Origin: Elusimicrobiales bacterium
GTDB lineage: Bacteria > Elusimicrobiota > Elusimicrobia > Elusimicrobiales > Elusimicrobiaceae
Reading direction: 5' to 3'
Assembly (NCBI GenBank): GCA_041651175.1
Contig: JBAZJT010000010.1
Coordinates: forward strand, 1 to 64,000
Length of the DNA stretch: 64,000 nt
A model generated the notes under the pieces. That model was not told the DNA's origin, did no database searches, and saw only the letters and a program-made list of their open reading frames with translations. This document shows, piece after piece, positions 1 through 8,584 of this stretch (within the stretch, counting starts at the first letter, position 1; each line of letters begins with the position of its first letter). The position numbers and the translations under genes are program-made.

Positions 1-229
1 GTGTTGCCACCGTCTGGGGTATGGAACCCGGCATTACGGGGGAATTCTTAACCCCGTCTATGACGGTTTCAAGCGCCACGTTTGCCTGGCTGAGGGCAAG
101 CGCGTTCTTGTCCATGGATGCGTTGGAAGTCGCCACCATCCCGGACATGGCCGCTATAGTCAGCGCCATCGCTGCCAGGGCTCCCACAGCCGCCAGCAGT
201 TCAACCAGCGTCGCTCCGTGTTTGTTCAT
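1..229 (-). CDS. Prepilin-like (type IV pilin/pseudopilin) protein, 3' part outside window
   Basis: Read on the minus strand from an ATG at 229-227, this frame stays open to the window edge, giving at least 76 residues. The N-terminus MNKHGATLVELLAAVGALAA is a class III prepilin signal: a short basic leader, Gly before the cleavage point, Glu at mature position 5 and a hydrophobic helix. Position +1 is Ala rather than the usual Phe or Met. The family is cleaved and N-methylated by PilD and assembles into type IV pili or type II secretion pseudopili. AAGGAGGAG lies just upstream of the ATG and fixes the start. A strong sigma70-type promoter lies about 155-180 bases upstream. Whether it is a major pilin or a minor pseudopilin cannot be decided without the C-terminal half. 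Confidence 0.8.
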   Translation of the reverse strand, partial: MNKHGATLVELLAAVGALAAMALTIAAMSGMVATSNASMDKNALALSQANVALETVIDGVKNSPVMPGSIPQTVAT

Positions 230-383
230 AACTCCTCCTTAAGTGTGTTCCCGCTGCACAGTTTGCGACCGCGGTTCCAATAAAAAAACTTACTCCTCTC
301 CAGCGCACATGCGCACACGCGCATTGCCGAGAAGACTGCCTTTCAAGAACCGCCGCACTGCAACTTCACCGTGCTCCTGGTAT

Positions 384-411
384 AGTATACCCCTTCCCGC
401 GCACAAGTCAA
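384..411 (-). promoter_or_regulatory. Sigma70-type promoter for the prepilin-like gene
   Basis: On the minus strand TTGACT (411-406) and TATACT (389-384) are separated by 16 bases, close to the sigma70 consensus. Transcription would start near 377 and run through an untranslated leader of about 150 bases to the prepilin ATG at 229. The -10 lies within a short palindrome (379-391). I see no gene between 230 and 471 and no clear promoter for the plus-strand gene at 472. Confidence 0.6.
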
Positions 412-471
412 GGCCTGATTTTTCAGCGCGGGCTTTACTTGGGTTCCGCGCAATAGCTACCATGATTCCCG

Positions 472-2301
472 ATGAACGACAATCAGTCCCGCATGGGCGC
501 GTGGCTGGCTTTTCTGGGGCGGCACTGGCTTGCCGCGATATTCCTGCTTGCGCTGGCGCTGCGCCTTCTGTTCCTGCTGCAATGGCGGCAAACGCCATAT
601 TATCCGTTTCCCGTCGTGGACGCCTGGGTGCATCAGCAATGGGCCAGGGACATTCTGTCCGGACATTTCATCCGCGACAAGGCGTTTTATCAGTCCCCGT
701 TTTACCCTTATCTGCTGGCCGGCGTATTCAAAATTTTCGGCGCAAATCAAATATACATGCTGCTGATACAGGCTTTCATTTCCGCCGCGTCGGCTGTCAT
801 AATCGCGCTGGCGGCGCTGCGGTGTTTCGGAAAAAAGGCCGGGGTTACCGCGGGCATTATGTGCGCGGTCTATGTCCCTTTCATAATGTACAGCGCGGTC
901 CTGCTGAAAGAGACCTGGGTCATTTTCAGCTTCTCGCTCCTGTCGCTGCTGGCGCTGCGCGTTCTGGACACCGGGCGCGGCGTATTCCTGTGCGGCCTGT
1001 GCGGCGGCTGGGCGGCGCTGTCCAGAGGAAATATCCTGCCCGCGCTGGCGGTGATACCCGCTTTCTGGCTGCTGCGCGGGCCGGTGTTAAAACCTGCAAA
1101 GACCATCGCGCTGTTTTTTCTGGGCATCGCGCTGCCGGTGCTGCCGGCCACATTGCACAACTATATCGCCAGCAGGGATTTCGTGCTTATAAATTACACC
1201 GGCGGTTTCGTGTTCTATATCGGCAACAACGGCACGGCCATCGGCGCGATGGATTACCCGGACGGAATTTCCAGCGCGCCGCTGCTGGAGGAGGCGCAAA
1301 GCTCCGCCGCCGCCTGCCAGGAGTCCGGACGGCTGCTGAAGCCTTCCGAAATATCCTCGTTCTGGTTCCGCAAGGGTTTGCGGTTTATAAAAGAACATCC
1401 GCTTGACTGGCTGAAGCTGACCGCGCGCAAAACCTATATCTACTTCAATCATTTTGAGCCGCCGGACATGTATAATCTCGCCTTTGTGGCGGAGAATTTC
1501 CGCACCTTGCTGGGCTGGCCTCTGCCGGGCTTCCTGTTCGCCTGCAGCGCGGGGCTGCTGGGCATCTGCCTGCTCTGGGACTGGAACCGGCGCTCCGCCA
1601 TGCTGGCGGCGCTGGCGGTTTTGTATTCCGCGTCTGTCATCGCGACATCGGTGATGGAGCGATACCGCCTTCCGGCGCTTGTTTTCCTGCTGATATTCGC
1701 CGGCGGCGCGCTTGCGCGGCTTACAGAGGCCGGTTTCTGGAGAAATATTCCGGGCCGGCGGCTGGCGGCGGCATTGCCGCTATTGATACTGCTATGGCTG
1801 CCGCCTTTCCTCAATCCGCGGCCTGTGGAGGCGCAAAGCTGGTCGCAGCTCTCGGTTATTTATGCGGTGCAGCACAAGGACGATTTGTCGCTTGACGCGC
1901 TGCGCCGCGCCTTTGACGCGGACCCGGCAAGAGTTACGGCGGAGGCCGTTATCAACGGCGCGCTTATAAGCGACCGGCTGGGGTATAAAACCCAGGCGCG
2001 CAGCATCTATGACGCCGGAATAAAATTTTATCCAGACAACGCGGACCTGTATCTGGACAAGGGCGCGCTTCTGTTTGAGATTGGCGAGCGGGAGGAGGCC
2101 GTCTCCCTCATGGAAACCGCCGCCAGGCTTGACCCGCAGTCTGAAACGGCGCGCAAAAACCTGTTCCTTGCCTATGCCGCAATGGGAGACAAAAAACGCG
2201 CCCTGCGCAACGGCCTGGAGGCGGTGCGGTTGTCCCCGGGCAATACGGAGCTTAAAGCCGCGGTGGAAAGGCTGAGGAAAACCGGCTTGCCGGATAAATA
2301 A
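472..2301 (+). CDS. Membrane glycosyltransferase (ArnT/PMT-like) with C-terminal TPRs
   Basis: This 609-residue protein has roughly ten hydrophobic segments over residues 15-440, starting with a helix at about 17-36, and then a soluble tail. The first periplasmic loop contains VVDAWVHQQWARD; an Asp at this place is characteristic of GT39/GT83-type enzymes that take sugars from polyprenyl phosphates. The tail (about 450-605) has repeated helix pairs that read as tetratricopeptide repeats. Such GT-C proteins glycosylate lipids, proteins or glycans on the outer face of the inner membrane. Substrate is unknown. The adjacent pilin gene and pseC make pilin or surface-glycan modification plausible, but that is inference. 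No good Shine-Dalgarno sequence precedes the ATG at 472. Confidence 0.65.
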   Translation: MNDNQSRMGAWLAFLGRHWLAAIFLLALALRLLFLLQWRQTPYYPFPVVDAWVHQQWARDILSGHFIRDKAFYQSPFYPYLLAGVFKIFGANQIYMLLIQAFISAASAVIIALAALRCFGKKAGVTAGIMCAVYVPFIMYSAVLLKETWVIFSFSLLSLLALRVLDTGRGVFLCGLCGGWAALSRGNILPALAVIPAFWLLRGPVLKPAKTIALFFLGIALPVLPATLHNYIASRDFVLINYTGGFVFYIGNNGTAIGAMDYPDGISSAPLLEEAQSSAAACQESGRLLKPSEISSFWFRKGLRFIKEHPLDWLKLTARKTYIYFNHFEPPDMYNLAFVAENFRTLLGWPLPGFLFACSAGLLGICLLWDWNRRSAMLAALAVLYSASVIATSVMERYRLPALVFLLIFAGGALARLTEAGFWRNIPGRRLAAALPLLILLWLPPFLNPRPVEAQSWSQLSVIYAVQHKDDLSLDALRRAFDADPARVTAEAVINGALISDRLGYKTQARSIYDAGIKFYPDNADLYLDKGALLFEIGEREEAVSLMETAARLDPQSETARKNLFLAYAAMGDKKRALRNGLEAVRLSPGNTELKAAVERLRKTGLPDK

Positions 2302-2342
2302 TTTCCGCCGCCAGCCGCAGTTTGATAATATTTGGATATTCA

Positions 2343-2368
2343 CCCGCATTCGGTGTATGCGGGCTTTT
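2343..2368 (+). terminator. Hairpin with short T tract between glycosyltransferase and pseC
   Basis: CCCGCAT (2343-2349) and ATGCGGG (2357-2363) form a perfect 7-bp stem followed by CTTTT. It lies about 40 bases after the preceding stop codon and just upstream of the pseC ribosome-binding site, so it may be a weak intrinsic terminator or an attenuator. Confidence 0.4.
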
Positions 2369-2381
2369 GGCAAGGGGATAT

Positions 2382-3566
2382 ATGAATCGGGACAAAACGA
2401 AAAACCTGAGATTTCTGGGCTACGGACGGCAGTACATTGACCATGAGGATGCAAGGGCCGCCGTCCGGGCATTAAGGAGCGACTGGCTGACACAGGGGCC
2501 CGGGATAGAGGAATTTGAAGCCGGCCTGCGCCGCATCACCGGCGCGGAATACGCCGTCGCCGTGGCCAACGGCACTGCGGCGCTGCATATAGCCGCGCTG
2601 GCAGCCGGGCTCAAGCCCGGCGACGAGGCTATAACCTCCGCCATGACATTCGCCGCCTCCTGCAACTGCATAGCCTACGCGGGAGCCAAACCGGTCTTTG
2701 CGGACATAGAGCCGGACACCTATAATATAAGCCCCGCCGAAATAGAGCGCCGGCTGAACCCGCGCGTAAAAGCCGTAATCCCCGTTGATTTCGCCGGCAG
2801 GCCGGCGGATATGGAGGAGATTTGCGCCCTGGCCAGGCCGCGCGGCATGACCGTCATAGAGGACGCCGCGCAGGCCATAGGCAGCCGCTACCGCTGCGGC
2901 GCGGCGGTGGGCTCCTGCAAATATGCGGACATGACGACTTTCTCCTTCCATCCGGTCAAAAACATCACCACAGGCGAGGGCGGCGCGGTAACCACCAATG
3001 ACAAAAAACTCTATCAGACGCTGCTGCTGCTGCGCACCCACGGGATAACAAAGGATCCCGCGCAGTTTTCCCTTGTCCCCGACGGGCCGTGGCATAACGA
3101 GATGCAGATTCTGGGCTTTAACTACCGCCTGTCCGAGATACATGCCGCCGTCGGGACTTCCCAGCTTGCCAAGCTCTCCAGGTTCATCCTGCGGCGGCGC
3201 GAAATCGCCGCGATGTACGATGAGGCTTTCGCGCCGCTGGATTTTGTGCGGATACCGCGCGAAAGGCCCGGCGGAAAGAGCGCCATTCACATTTACGCCC
3301 CGCTGTTTGATTTCGCGCGCATAGGCAAAACCCGCGCGGAGGTTTTTTCGGAATTCGCCTCGCGCTGGAGGATAGGGCTTAACGTGCATTACATCCCGCC
3401 GCATCTGCATCCGTATTACCGGCAGCAATACGGCTACAAGCCCGGCGATTATCCCAACGCGGAGTATTACTACAGCCGCGCCGTCAGCCTGCCGCTGTTT
3501 TACGGCATGACCAATGCCGAGGCGCGCCGCGTGACAGACGCGGTCCGCTCGCTGGGGACGCGGTGA
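2382..3566 (+). CDS. pseC: PseC-like UDP-4-keto-sugar aminotransferase
   Basis: This is a 394-residue DegT/DnrJ/EryC1/StrS aminotransferase. The N-terminal RQYIDHEDARAAV and DWLTQGPGIEEFE segments match the PseC subgroup, which makes UDP-4-amino-4,6-dideoxy-N-acetyl-beta-L-altrosamine in pseudaminic acid synthesis. SFHPVKNITTGEGGA carries the PLP-binding lysine (K193 with this start), and VIEDAAQA is the usual cofactor-contacting segment. The ATG at 2382 is chosen because AAGGGGA sits 3-9 bases upstream; an in-frame start at 2322 would add 20 unrelated residues. The stop overlaps the next gene (GTGA), so the two are coupled. A nonulosonate-synthase-like gene lies at 31245, but pseB, pseF, pseG and pseH are not visible in the window. 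It could act on another 4-keto sugar. Confidence 0.8.
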   Translation: MNRDKTKNLRFLGYGRQYIDHEDARAAVRALRSDWLTQGPGIEEFEAGLRRITGAEYAVAVANGTAALHIAALAAGLKPGDEAITSAMTFAASCNCIAYAGAKPVFADIEPDTYNISPAEIERRLNPRVKAVIPVDFAGRPADMEEICALARPRGMTVIEDAAQAIGSRYRCGAAVGSCKYADMTTFSFHPVKNITTGEGGAVTTNDKKLYQTLLLLRTHGITKDPAQFSLVPDGPWHNEMQILGFNYRLSEIHAAVGTSQLAKLSRFILRRREIAAMYDEAFAPLDFVRIPRERPGGKSAIHIYAPLFDFARIGKTRAEVFSEFASRWRIGLNVHYIPPHLHPYYRQQYGYKPGDYPNAEYYYSRAVSLPLFYGMTNAEARRVTDAVRSLGTR

Positions 3567-4960
3567 AAAAAGCGTTCCTGTCCGCGCTGCTGGCGGCGTT
3601 TGCGGCGGCTCCGTCCGCCGCCGGCGCGGACATAGTTTTCCTGAGCGATTTTGGCCTGACAGACGATTCCGTCGCGCTGTGCAAGGCTGCCATGCTCAAT
3701 GTTTTCCCGCAAGCCCGGATAACGGACATGACGCATAACGTGGAGCCGTTCAACATCCGGCTGGCCTCTTTCCTGCTGGCGGGCCAGGCCGCGATGTGGC
3801 CGCGCGGAACCGTCTTTGCCGCGGTGGTGGACCCCGGCGTGGGCACGGCGCGCAAAGCCATAGCCCTGGAAACCGAAACCGGCCAGTTCTTCGTCGGGCC
3901 GGACAACGGCATTTTTACGCTGCCGGTTCTCCGTTTCGGCCTCAGACGCGCGGTCGCGCTGGAAAACGGGGAGTTTTTCAGGCAGCCGGTGTCGGCCACG
4001 TTCCATGGCCGGGACGTGTTTTCTCCCGTGGCGGCGCGGCTGGCCATGGACGACTCGGTTTTCGCCCGGCTGGGCCCGCCCGTGAAACCGGCGATGTCAA
4101 GCTGGAAGCAGGCGTCTTTTGACGGGCGGGAATTTTCCGGCTCGGCTGTTCACGCGGAGGCCCCCTACGGCAATATCTGGACGGATATAGGTGAGGAGTC
4201 CGTCGCCCGCTCCGGGCTTGTGGCCGGCTCCACCGTAGCGGTAACAAGCAGGGGGCGTTCACTGGAGGCGGTGTTTGTCCGCGCCTTCGGCGACGCGGGC
4301 GAGGGCGCGCCGCTGGCCTATATCAATTCGCGCGGGCTGCTGGCGCTGGCGGTGAACCGCGGCGATTTCGCCCGGCTTTCCGGCATGAAAACCGGGGACG
4401 AAATCACTATCCGCCTGCCGGATCCGGCGCTGATTGACATGGAAAAAGCCCCGCACGGGGGCATTGTTTTTGACATACGCTATGCCGGGCCGGATAATTT
4501 CACCGGCAAAACCGTTTACCCCGCCGCCAAATGTTATTTAAGAAAACCCGCCGCCGACGCGCTGGCAAAAGCCGCCGCGCTTGCCGCGCCTAACAGGCTG
4601 TGCGTGCTGGACTGCTACAGGCCGCTGTCGGTGCAGCGCAAATTCTGGGCGCTGGTGCCGGACGAGCGTTTCGTGGCAGACCCGGCCAAAGGCTCGCGCC
4701 ACAACAGGGGGATGGCGGTGGACGCGGCTTTATGCGACGGCTCCGGCAAATGGCTGGAGCTGCCCACCAAATTTGACGATTTCTCCGAGCGCGCCGCCCG
4801 GGACTGGAGCGGGGCTTCTCCGGCTGCGGCCACAAACCGCAAAGCCCTGGAAGACGCAATGCGCGGCGCGGGATTTTCCGGCCTGCCGTCGGAATGGTGG
4901 CATTTTGACTATCCCGGCTGGCAGTCCATGCCGGTCATGGACATCCCCTTTTCGGAATAA
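3563..4960 (+). CDS. Secreted fusion: DUF62 SAM hydrolase + VanX-type D-Ala-D-Ala dipeptidase
   Basis: This 465-residue protein starts at GTG 3563, overlapping the pseC stop. Residues 1-22 are a signal peptide ending AAGA. Residues about 24-285 are a SAM hydroxide adenosyltransferase (DUF62) domain: FLSDFGLTDD, VDPGVGTARKA, VGPDNGIF and TFHGRDVFSPVAARLA are its signatures; the family splits SAM into adenosine and methionine and is normally cytoplasmic. Residues about 295-462 are a peptidase M15D (VanX/DdpX) domain with the zinc motif SRHNRGMAVD and the catalytic EWWHFDY; this family cleaves D-Ala-D-Ala. I know of no standard architecture joining these two and sending them out of the cytoplasm. 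The dipeptidase could recycle or remodel peptidoglycan; the role of a periplasmic SAM hydrolase is unclear. A decayed copy of the 3' end lies at 8585-8770. Confidence 0.8.
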   Translation: MKKAFLSALLAAFAAAPSAAGADIVFLSDFGLTDDSVALCKAAMLNVFPQARITDMTHNVEPFNIRLASFLLAGQAAMWPRGTVFAAVVDPGVGTARKAIALETETGQFFVGPDNGIFTLPVLRFGLRRAVALENGEFFRQPVSATFHGRDVFSPVAARLAMDDSVFARLGPPVKPAMSSWKQASFDGREFSGSAVHAEAPYGNIWTDIGEESVARSGLVAGSTVAVTSRGRSLEAVFVRAFGDAGEGAPLAYINSRGLLALAVNRGDFARLSGMKTGDEITIRLPDPALIDMEKAPHGGIVFDIRYAGPDNFTGKTVYPAAKCYLRKPAADALAKAAALAAPNRLCVLDCYRPLSVQRKFWALVPDERFVADPAKGSRHNRGMAVDAALCDGSGKWLELPTKFDDFSERAARDWSGASPAAATNRKALEDAMRGAGFSGLPSEWWHFDYPGWQSMPVMDIPFSE

Positions 4961-5030
4961 GCCGCCGCCGGAGAATTGCCGTCCCCGTAATAAAAATGGC
5001 AAAATAGTAATACCGTACGGAGGTTTTGAT

Positions 5031-5561
5031 ATGCAGACAGCCGCGCTTTCAGTGGAAAAATCCCTGGTGCTGGATTACAAAACGTCCAGAGCGCTTATTT
5101 TTCAGGCCGGATTGGTGGCGGCGGCGGTTGCGCTTCCCGCTTTGTGCCATCTTGCGGGCGCGCCCGTGCGCGTAATTCTGCCCATGCACTGGCCGGTGCT
5201 GGCGGCGGGGCTTGTTTACGGCTGGCGGGGCGGGCTTATGGCCGGGCTGGCCGCGCCCGCGGCCAGTTTTGCGCTCTCCGGGATGCCGGCGGCGGCTTTG
5301 CTGCCGGTCATGGGGCCGGAAATAGCGGTTTACGGCTTTGCCGCAGGGTTCCTGCGCCAGAACATGCGCCTTTCCTCCCGGCTTGCGCTGCTGGGGGCCG
5401 TGATAGCGGGGCGCGCCGCTTTTCTGGCCGCCGGCGCCGCGTTCACGCAGAACGCCGGGATGCCGGGGCTTGCCGCCGCGCTGCTGCCGGGGATTCCGGC
5501 GGCGCTTGCGCAGATTGCCGCGCTGCCGGCGTTTGCGCGCAAAATGACAGGGAACGAATGA
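5031..5561 (+). CDS. ECF-type transporter substrate-binding (S) component, probably nickel-linked
   Basis: This protein has 176 residues and five or six hydrophobic helices, typical of ECF transporter S components. The segment PMHWPVLAAGLVYGWRGG followed by a Gly/Ala-rich helix pair is characteristic. It would bind a micronutrient and work with a shared energising module not seen here. The ATG at 5031 is preceded by GGAGG at 5019-5023; a longer in-frame opening running back into the previous gene is rejected. Its stop overlaps the nikR start (ATGA), so the two are co-transcribed. GTAATACC at 5007-5014, also found in the palindrome upstream of the TonB receptor, lies just before the ribosome-binding site. 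Nickel is inferred from NikR; the protein is not a CbiM/NikM type. Confidence 0.6.
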   Translation: MQTAALSVEKSLVLDYKTSRALIFQAGLVAAAVALPALCHLAGAPVRVILPMHWPVLAAGLVYGWRGGLMAGLAAPAASFALSGMPAAALLPVMGPEIAVYGFAAGFLRQNMRLSSRLALLGAVIAGRAAFLAAGAAFTQNAGMPGLAAALLPGIPAALAQIAALPAFARKMTGNE

Positions 5562-5980
5562 GAAAAATACGCCGCTTCAGCGCCTCGCTGGAGCCGGACA
5601 TTCTGGAAAAGCTGGAGCGGTTCCGCCTCCACCGCGGGCTGCCGACGCGTTCCGACGCGCTGCGCGCGCTGGTGCGCGGGCATGTGCTGGACCAGGGGTG
5701 GAAGGGCGCAAAAGCCGCCTACGGCGTGATAACCATGCTCTACGACCATCACGGGCGGGAAACCCTGCGCGAGCTTACCAGGATACAGCACGATTCCGGC
5801 GTGAGGATAATCGTTTCGCAGCATGTCCACCTGACGCATCACATGTGCCTGGAGGTTGTAACCGCCTGCGGGCTGCCCGCCGGGCTGGAAAAGCTGGCAG
5901 CCGAGCTTGGCGCGGTGCGCGGCGTAAGGCGCGCCTCGCTGGCGCGGGCGGCGGTGCCGGGCGATATCGCGCCGGAGTGA
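5558..5980 (+). CDS. nikR: Nickel-responsive regulator NikR
   Basis: This 140-residue protein has the NikR layout: an N-terminal ribbon-helix-helix (IRRFSASLEPDILEKLERF, with RSDALRALVR in the second helix) and a C-terminal ACT-like nickel-binding domain. The square-planar nickel site of E. coli NikR (H76, H87, H89, C95) is matched with a constant offset of two: H78, H89, H91 and C97, in SQHVHLTHHMCLEVV. With Ni bound, the tetramer represses nickel-uptake genes. It overlaps the ECF component upstream by four bases. A palindrome directly downstream is the likely operator for the TonB receptor gene, so the locus looks like a self-contained nickel-uptake regulon. Confidence 0.9.
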   Translation: MRKIRRFSASLEPDILEKLERFRLHRGLPTRSDALRALVRGHVLDQGWKGAKAAYGVITMLYDHHGRETLRELTRIQHDSGVRIIVSQHVHLTHHMCLEVVTACGLPAGLEKLAAELGAVRGVRRASLARAAVPGDIAPE

Positions 5981-5987
5981 ATTTTTT

Positions 5988-6007
5988 TTGGTATTCGGTA
6001 ATACCAA
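5988..6007. promoter_or_regulatory. Candidate NikR operator
   Basis: TTGGTATT (5988-5995) and AATACCAA (6000-6007) form a perfect inverted repeat around CGGT, between the nikR stop and the TonB receptor start. The half-site word GTAATACC recurs at 5007-5014 in front of the ECF component. The short spacing differs from the E. coli NikR operator, so the assignment rests on location and recurrence. Confidence 0.5.
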
Positions 6008-6043
6008 ATCAAAATAAGTAATAACACAAAAGGAGGTTTCACA

Positions 6044-7876
6044 ATGTCTGTCCGCGCAGTTGTAACAACGGTTGTGCTGGGAGCCGCTCTAATGCCTTCG
6101 GGGGCTTTGGCCCAGCTGGCGGGGCCGAGGCTCAATTCCATGATCGCCGCGCCGGAGGGGACGGCGGCCCTGTCGGTTTCCACAAGCCCGCCTTCGGATA
6201 TCGCCCCGACGCTGACGCTTGACGGCGGCCGCATGGAAGCCGCCGGCTACGCCTCCGCCGCCGACGGGCTGGGGCTGCTGCCCGGCATATTCGTGCGCCG
6301 GACAAACGAATTCGGCAGGGCCGACCCGGACATACGCGGCTTCGGCGACAACGGAACGCGCATCTCGGTCATGGTGGACGGCAGGCCGGAGAAAATGCCG
6401 TTTTTCGGCTGCGTTGTTACCCATTCGCTCACGCTCAACAACGTGGAGCGGGTGGAGGTTGTTGAAGGCCCCGCCTCCGCGCTGTTTGGCTCCGGCGCGA
6501 TAGGCGGCGCGGTAAATATCGTAACGCGCGGGGCGCAATCCCCCTTCGAGGGCGATGTAACGGCGTCCTACGGCTCCCACAACACCCGGCTGCTGCGGGT
6601 GCGGGGCGGCGCCTCCAGCGGAAACAACGATTTCTTCGCCGCCGGTGAGCGGCGCGCCAGCGACGGGTTCACCAACAACTCGTCCTACGACGCCGGGGAT
6701 TATACCATCGAGTATGGCCGCAAGGTAAACGACAACTGGCGGCTGCGGCTGCGGAACACCCTCTATTCCGGCACGGAATACGACCCCGCTCCCGTGGACC
6801 TCGCCCCGTCGGCGACGTCGTGGTTTGACTATCGCCGCGGCGCGGCGGACCTTTCCGCCGGATACAAAAACGACGGCTGGACGGGCGCGGCCAAGCTCTA
6901 CAACACCTACGGGCGCCATTCGTTTTCCAACGGCTGGCTTTCCGACGACAATACCTACGGCGCGTTGGTCAAAGGCGGCTGGGCGGGCGATTCCGGCGCG
7001 CGGGCCGACGCCGGCGCGGAATACTCCTGGATGGGGGCGGAACGTTACGCCTTCTCCACCACCCCCAATCAGGCGTATAACAGGTATGAATACGCCGCCT
7101 ACGCCGCGGCGCAATCGCCGCTGGGGACAATGCTTCTGGCCAACGGCGCGTTACGGCTGACCGGCGACAACAATAATGCCGCCATAGGCGTTCCCTCCGC
7201 GGGGCTGGCGGTAAAGCCCTGGAACGAGGTGGAAACGTATGCCGTCGTTTCAAAGGGTATCCGCTTCCCGCAGATGAGCGAGCTTTACGCCTTCCCGGTC
7301 AGCAACCCGAACCTCAAGCCCGAAACGGCCTGGGGGTATGAAGCCGGCGTCAAATACCGCCCGGCGGAGCGTCTCCACCTGCGCGCAAGCGCCTATATGA
7401 CCGAGGGGCATGACCTTATACAGGTGCAGTCCGGCCTGTACCGGAACGTGGGCGATTATCTGTTCCGGGGATTCCAGGGCGAGGCTAAATACGATCTAAC
7501 CGGCGGACTCGCGCTGTCGGCCAATTACACCTTCCTGGACCCGGGCATCCGGACGACCGGGCGTCCCGCCAATACCGCCGTTGCCGGACTGGTTTTTGAG
7601 GACGGCGGAACCGGCCTCATGGCCAACTGCCAGTATGCCGGCGGCTACTACGGCGGCGACAACCGCGCCGTGCCGCTTAACGACATATTCACCGTGAATC
7701 TGAGCGGCTGGCGCAACCTGTCGGAAGGGTTCAGGCTGTTTGCCGGGATAAACAACCTCTTTGACAGGCGCTATGTCATTTACGCCACCAACACGGCGTT
7801 CACGGGCCAGTTCCTGCAGCCCGGGCTGACGATAAACGCCGGCGTGAAAGTCCTGTTCGGGGGGCGCAATGGTTAG
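6044..7876 (+). CDS. TonB-dependent outer-membrane receptor, probably for a nickel chelate
   Basis: This 610-residue protein has a signal peptide (residues 1-23, ending SGALAQ), a plug domain and a 22-strand-type barrel. The plug shows DIRGFGDNGTRISVMVDG, then NNVERVEVVEGPASALFGSG and GGAVNIVTR, the classic conserved TonB receptor segments. The barrel includes FPQMSELYAFPVSNPNLKPE and LFAGINNLFDRRY near the C-terminus. Receptors of this class import metal chelates or vitamins using TonB-ExbBD, none of which is encoded here. AAGGAGG lies 8 bases before the ATG. The palindromic operator next to nikR points to nickel regulation. A Cys-His loop in the plug (FFGCVVTH) could contact metal, but that is speculation. 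The stop overlaps the methyltransferase start. Confidence 0.85.
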   Translation: MSVRAVVTTVVLGAALMPSGALAQLAGPRLNSMIAAPEGTAALSVSTSPPSDIAPTLTLDGGRMEAAGYASAADGLGLLPGIFVRRTNEFGRADPDIRGFGDNGTRISVMVDGRPEKMPFFGCVVTHSLTLNNVERVEVVEGPASALFGSGAIGGAVNIVTRGAQSPFEGDVTASYGSHNTRLLRVRGGASSGNNDFFAAGERRASDGFTNNSSYDAGDYTIEYGRKVNDNWRLRLRNTLYSGTEYDPAPVDLAPSATSWFDYRRGAADLSAGYKNDGWTGAAKLYNTYGRHSFSNGWLSDDNTYGALVKGGWAGDSGARADAGAEYSWMGAERYAFSTTPNQAYNRYEYAAYAAAQSPLGTMLLANGALRLTGDNNNAAIGVPSAGLAVKPWNEVETYAVVSKGIRFPQMSELYAFPVSNPNLKPETAWGYEAGVKYRPAERLHLRASAYMTEGHDLIQVQSGLYRNVGDYLFRGFQGEAKYDLTGGLALSANYTFLDPGIRTTGRPANTAVAGLVFEDGGTGLMANCQYAGGYYGGDNRAVPLNDIFTVNLSGWRNLSEGFRLFAGINNLFDRRYVIYATNTAFTGQFLQPGLTINAGVKVLFGGRNG

Positions 7877-8576
7877 CCGCAAGAAACCGGCGCGGACCGT
7901 CAAAACGGCGGGCCGCGCCGGCGGCCTCCGGGCGCGCTGCGGCCACGGCGGGGCTCCTCCCGCGCGGCGCGCCCGCGCGGGAAAATCCGCCGCCGGAACG
8001 CGGGAATTTTTTGACAGGCTGGCCCCCGTCTGGGACAGCATGGAAAGGAAAACAATCGGGAAAGTCATAAACAAAATCCTGGACAGGATAAATCCGGGGC
8101 CGGGGGATTGCGTTCTGGATGTAGCCTGCGGGACAGGAGCGCTGACGCCTTTTCTGCTGAAACGCGGCGTTAAAAATCCGCTGAGCCTGGATTTTTCCGG
8201 GAAAATGGCGCTGGAGTTCTCCCGCAAGTTTCCCCGGCTTAAAATCCTCGTGGCTGATTATCTGGAAAAGGGCCTTTTCCCGGAGGAAACATTCTCCAGG
8301 ATAATCGTCTACAACGCCTATCCGCATTTCGGGGACAGGCGGGCGCTGTTCTCCAACTCCTTCCGCTATCTCAAAGCTGGCGGCGGGCTTTATATCGCGC
8401 ATTCCATGAGCCGGGAAGAGCTTAACAACCATCACCGCAAAAGCCCGGAAGTGGAAAGCCATATGCTGGAATCGGACGAGGCTGTGCGCGCTCTCTATGC
8501 CGCCGCCGGGTTTGAAAATATTGTGGTGGACAACGGAAGCTATTTCTACTCCTGCGGTTTCAAGCCCGTGAGGTAG
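7869..8576 (+). CDS. Class I SAM-dependent methyltransferase in the nickel island
   Basis: This is a 235-residue protein whose first 40 residues are a basic, Arg/Ala-rich extension; the methyltransferase fold begins at TREFFDRLAPVWDSM. VLDVACGTGALTPFLL is the SAM-binding motif I, followed by an acidic end of strand 2 (LSLDFSG). Its ATG at 7869 lies within the last codons of the TonB receptor gene, so it is translationally coupled to it. Substrate is unknown: modification of a metallophore or of a cofactor is possible from the context. The N-terminal extension could be a wrong start, but no better start with a ribosome-binding site is obvious. Confidence 0.7.
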   Translation: MVSRKKPARTVKTAGRAGGLRARCGHGGAPPARRARAGKSAAGTREFFDRLAPVWDSMERKTIGKVINKILDRINPGPGDCVLDVACGTGALTPFLLKRGVKNPLSLDFSGKMALEFSRKFPRLKILVADYLEKGLFPEETFSRIIVYNAYPHFGDRRALFSNSFRYLKAGGGLYIAHSMSREELNNHHRKSPEVESHMLESDEAVRALYAAAGFENIVVDNGSYFYSCGFKPVR

Positions 8577-8584
8577 CTGCTGGG

